Notes under the pieces: model-generated
Told to the model about the DNA's origin: nothing
The model's database searches: none
What the model saw: the letters and a program-made list of their open reading frames with translations, nothing else
NCBI GenBank assembly: GCA_015491135.1
Contig: WFWK01000076.1
Span: 1 to 8,680, forward strand
DNA length: 8,680 bases
Direction of reading: 5' to 3'
Source: Patescibacteria group bacterium
GTDB taxonomy: Bacteria; Patescibacteriota; Minisyncoccia; Phycocordibacterales; UBA2100
In this document: in pieces, positions 6,588 to 8,680 of the stretch
Layout: each line of letters starts with the position of its first letter
Position numbering within the stretch: the stretch's first letter is position 1
Made by a program: the position numbers and the translations under genes

Positions 6588-6611
6588 AGCAATATGAGCA
6601 GAGTTGTACAA
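6583..6611 (-). promoter_or_regulatory. Promoter of the 109-aa gene, minus half of the overlapping divergent promoter
   Basis: On the minus strand TTGTAC (6611-6606) lies 17 bases before TATCAT (6588-6583), which carries an extended TGC (6591-6589). Six bases (6582-6577) separate it from the ATG at 6576. The -35 lies inside the first codons of the divergent 310-aa gene. Confidence 0.5.
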
Positions 6612-7526
6612 ATGATAATGTTGACAGTTGCTTTGGTGTTTGCCGGTTTGCTTGTTTTTGTCGCCCAGAAACTAAAACAACCTCAAGATGTTGTGAATTT
6701 GCCGGCGGAACACTTCCAATACTCTGACCTATCTTTTTTAAATTCAAATGAAACAATAAATGAACAAGAAAACAATTCACAACCTAAACCCGACCAACAA
6801 GAAAAACTGGAAAAACAAGAACCAACACAAACCATTCAAGAAAAACAAGAGGTAGAAAATAGCACGAGCACAAAAGAAGAGTGGCGGATGCCAACTTCAT
6901 CAAGTTCTGCAAATAATGAAAAAACTGATGATGAGCATTTGAGTATCTGGTCTCAGGTTTACTCTCTTCTGCAACCCAAAACAAAAGTGGAACAAAAAGA
7001 AAACTCACTTGTCTCCTCATTGTTGGACGGTGATTTTTCCGTATCTCCAAGTCAAAATTTAAAAGTTAATTCTTTTGCATTGTTTTCAGATAAAGATGGG
7101 TCTTTAAAAAAATACGGAAATGAAATAGGTTCGATATTGAAAAGACATTTTGAAACAAACAAAAACCAACTTGAGATTATGGAGAATTTTTTTAAAAATC
7201 CCGATCAGATGCAACCGAAAATGGAAGAGCTGGCGCAAAAATACGGTGATGTTGCCGAAGTTTTATCAAAAATAACTCCGCCGGAAAAAGCCAAAAACTT
7301 ACATATAAAACTTGTTGATGCAATAGACGGAGTATCACAAGAGATGAAAAACTTGGCGCAAACAAGGGGAGAAGAGAATCTGTATAAAGCCATATTAAAT
7401 TACAACAAACAATCATTTAAAGCGGCAAAAATTTTTGCAGACCTTGGCGAGTTTTTCAAATCTTACGGGGTTGTGTTTGAAAAAAACGAACCCGGCAGTA
7501 TGTTTTTACTCGGAAATCAATTATAA
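6594..7526 (+). CDS. Membrane-anchored protein with low-complexity stalk and helical domain, 310 aa
   Basis: An unnamed protein with three parts. Residues 5-24 form one N-terminal hydrophobic helix (VQMIMLTVALVFAGLLVFVA), best read as a membrane anchor with the rest outside. Residues about 50-115 are a Gln/Glu/Lys/Ser/Asn-rich, low-complexity stalk. Residues about 160-295 are a mostly alpha-helical domain with KKYGNEIGSIL (172-182) and a TPPE...LHIKLVDAIDGVSQEM block (228-251). That domain aligns with the C-terminal domain of the next gene (TPE..LDTHIKLANAFYGLSQAM), so the two are probably diverged paralogues. The start is set by the -10 element 6 bases upstream. The gene is followed by a 44-base gap holding a promoter for the paralogue. 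The function is unknown; an envelope structural role is a guess from architecture. Confidence 0.8.
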   Translation: MSRVVQMIMLTVALVFAGLLVFVAQKLKQPQDVVNLPAEHFQYSDLSFLNSNETINEQENNSQPKPDQQEKLEKQEPTQTIQEKQEVENSTSTKEEWRMPTSSSSANNEKTDDEHLSIWSQVYSLLQPKTKVEQKENSLVSSLLDGDFSVSPSQNLKVNSFALFSDKDGSLKKYGNEIGSILKRHFETNKNQLEIMENFFKNPDQMQPKMEELAQKYGDVAEVLSKITPPEKAKNLHIKLVDAIDGVSQEMKNLAQTRGEENLYKAILNYNKQSFKAAKIFADLGEFFKSYGVVFEKNEPGSMFLLGNQL

Positions 7527-7528
7527 AC

Positions 7529-7553
7529 AACTTAAAATTTATTTAACTTAAAA
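7529..7553 (+). repeat. Direct repeat AACTTAAAA upstream of the 294-aa gene
   Basis: AACTTAAAA occurs at 7529-7537 and again at 7545-7553, a period of 16 bases. The copies lie just upstream of the extended -10 at 7556-7564, where a -35 or activator site would be. In an AT-rich gap this may be chance. Confidence 0.35.
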
Positions 7554-7555
7554 AG

Positions 7556-7564
7556 TGTTATAAT
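7556..7564 (+). promoter_or_regulatory. Consensus extended -10 promoter of the 294-aa gene, leaderless type
   Basis: TGT-TATAAT (7556-7564) is a perfect extended -10. Six bases (TTTTCT) precede the GTG start at 7571, and there is no Shine-Dalgarno sequence. This is the clearest instance of the start-codon-at-+1 arrangement in the window and supports GTG as the start. Confidence 0.65.
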
Positions 7565-7570
7565 TTTTCT

Positions 7571-8455
7571 GTGAAGCAGACTTATTTTATATACACACTT
7601 ACCGTTTTGTTTGTTATTGCGGGTGTTTATTTTGCCTTTAACAAAGACAAAGGTGTAGCTCCAAACGTATCAGACGACTATGAAAAATCGGTTGAGCTAT
7701 CAAAAGACAGCGACGGTGATGGTTTAAAAGATTGGGAAGAGGTACTTTTCGGCTTTGACCCTCGCCATCCGGATACCGACAAAGACGGGATTGACGACTA
7801 CACAGAGTATCAAAAAATGCAAGAAATCTCTGGGGCAACCTCCACCACCGAAGAGTCTTCTTCAACCACAGATAATGTAACCGATACCATAGCTCACAAA
7901 ATATTCGCTACCTATATTTACTCAAAAAGAAATGGTGCTTTTGACAAAGAATTGTTTAAAAATGTGGTGGCCAAAATAGGAGATGAAACTATTACTTCAA
8001 AAATAGATATTCCAAAAGACAAATACACAAAAGATGATTTTAAAAAAATAATAAACCCTTCGGTGCGCTCCGCAATGGTATATAGAGCATCTCTTAAAAA
8101 AGCATTGATTGAAACTCAAAATATAAAAGAATATGAGCTTACAACTTATGCGCGTTTTATAGAAGGAGACAAAAATGCGCTGGATACCTTAAAAAAAGAA
8201 GCGAAAATTTACCAAGAAGCATCTGAGAAAATGCTCTTAGTTCCAACCCCGGAGGATATTTTAGATACTCACATTAAACTTGCAAACGCTTTCTACGGAC
8301 TCTCACAAGCAATGTATGAGCTTGATGACCCGGAAAAAGATCCTATTTTGATGCAAGCGGTACTTAGAAAATTCTTATTTTTTGAAAAACAAATAGAGAT
8401 TTTATCAAAAAGATTGCAAATTTATTTTAAGTCAAAATATAGTATCATTGAATAA
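7571..8455 (+). CDS. Membrane-anchored protein with thrombospondin type 3-like calcium repeat and helical domain, 294 aa
   Basis: It starts at GTG, chosen because a consensus extended -10 sits 6 bases upstream and the N-terminal helix begins at once. Residues 4-23 (TYFIYTLTVLFVIAGVYFAF) form the membrane anchor. Residues 46-57 (DSDGDGLKDWEE) and 68-79 (DTDKDGIDDYTE) are two D-x-D-x-D-G loops joined by GFDPRHP, the pattern of thrombospondin type 3 repeats, which bind Ca2+ in other proteins. A Ser/Thr-rich linker (88-104) leads to a helical C-terminal region with the PTPEDILDTHIKLANAFYGLSQAM block (225-248), shared with the preceding gene. It is probably displayed on the outer face of the membrane. 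Its stop is one base before the next start, so it likely forms an operon with the secreted protein that follows. I cannot name a function. Confidence 0.85.
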   Translation: MKQTYFIYTLTVLFVIAGVYFAFNKDKGVAPNVSDDYEKSVELSKDSDGDGLKDWEEVLFGFDPRHPDTDKDGIDDYTEYQKMQEISGATSTTEESSSTTDNVTDTIAHKIFATYIYSKRNGAFDKELFKNVVAKIGDETITSKIDIPKDKYTKDDFKKIINPSVRSAMVYRASLKKALIETQNIKEYELTTYARFIEGDKNALDTLKKEAKIYQEASEKMLLVPTPEDILDTHIKLANAFYGLSQAMYELDDPEKDPILMQAVLRKFLFFEKQIEILSKRLQIYFKSKYSIIE

Positions 8456-8456
8456 T

Positions 8457-8680
8457 ATGAAACGGTTTTTAATTGCTCTAATTTTACCTCTTGCCGTGGT
8501 AGGGGTAGCGTATGCAACCACAACTCCAAGCGGTCTTACCGCTAGAGGTATCATGGGGTGCAACAATGCTGGATTTGGACAAATTGGAAGTAGAACTCCA
8601 ATTTCAGCTCATGTTCCGGTTTGGGATTATGCAACCTCTCTTAATACAAACATTTTAATCTACAAAGAATGCGTTTTGGA
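8457..8680 (+). CDS. Secreted protein, N-terminal part only (3' truncated by window edge)
   Basis: Seventy-four residues are visible, beginning MKRFLIALILPLAVVGVAYA, a clean signal peptide with a likely cut after AYA (18-20). The mature part contains MGCNNAGFGQIGSRTPISAH (33-52), VPVWD (53-57) and LNTNILIYKECVL (62-74), with cysteines at 35 and 72. The ATG is one base after the TAA of the calcium-repeat gene, so the two are probably cotranscribed; no Shine-Dalgarno sequence is present. I do not recognise a named family. The remainder lies beyond the window, so length and C-terminal features are unknown. Confidence 0.75.
   Translation, partial: MKRFLIALILPLAVVGVAYATTTPSGLTARGIMGCNNAGFGQIGSRTPISAHVPVWDYATSLNTNILIYKECVL

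Noticed and set aside
6577..6780. Upstream extension of the minus-strand frame beyond the ATG at 6576
   Set aside because: It would bury the signal peptide in the middle of the protein and overlap the first part of the divergent 310-aa gene. The start at 6576 fits the signal peptide and the -10 spacing.
8439..8450. Possible separate promoter (TATAGT or TATCAT) for the gene at 8457
   Set aside because: The hexamers lie 12 or 8 bases from the ATG, not the 6 seen elsewhere, and lack the TGn element. Cotranscription with the preceding gene is simpler.

Overview
The window reads like part of a small, AT-rich genome from the Candidate Phyla Radiation (Patescibacteria, most likely a Parcubacteria-type lineage). 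This is inferred from several things: a short DksA/TraR-type zinc finger with a Cys3His set, a streamlined UvrD-family helicase next to rsmA, many secreted or membrane-anchored proteins with no recognisable name, and a near absence of Shine-Dalgarno sites on the main strand. The standard bacterial code fits: TAA, TGA and TAG all act as stops. No RNA gene, CRISPR array or transposase was seen, and no gene-free stretch exceeds 300 bases.

Layout. Bases 3-89 are the 3' end of a DksA/TraR-like zinc-finger protein. Bases 139-2175 encode a large secreted, Trp- and Cys-rich protein with a PKD-like domain and a Cys-rich tail. On the minus strand, 3409-2227 holds a two-gene cassette of an unrecognised 341-aa protein and a tightly coupled 51-aa proline-rich protein, ending at a clear hairpin terminator. 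Divergent from it is a UvrD/PcrA helicase (3506-5437), then rsmA (5461-6222). A small minus-strand secreted protein (6576-6247) shares an overlapping divergent promoter with a membrane-anchored helical protein (6594-7526). Then come a second anchored protein with a calcium-binding repeat (7571-8455) and a secreted protein that runs off the end (8457 onward). The two anchored proteins share a C-terminal helical domain and are probably paralogues in one envelope-associated locus.

Main structural observation. Six genes (starts at 139, 3506, 5461, 6576 minus, 6594 and 7571) have a -10-like hexamer placed so that exactly six bases separate it from the start codon. Five of the six also carry the extended TGn element, and none has a Shine-Dalgarno sequence. 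This predicts leaderless mRNAs as the normal mode here. The 3409-2227 cassette is the exception: it has strong Shine-Dalgarno sites, a conventional promoter with a 5' leader, a terminator and clearly higher GC, so it looks acquired or differently regulated. At 6577-6593 two such leaderless promoters overlap head to head, with predicted start sites 18 bp apart.
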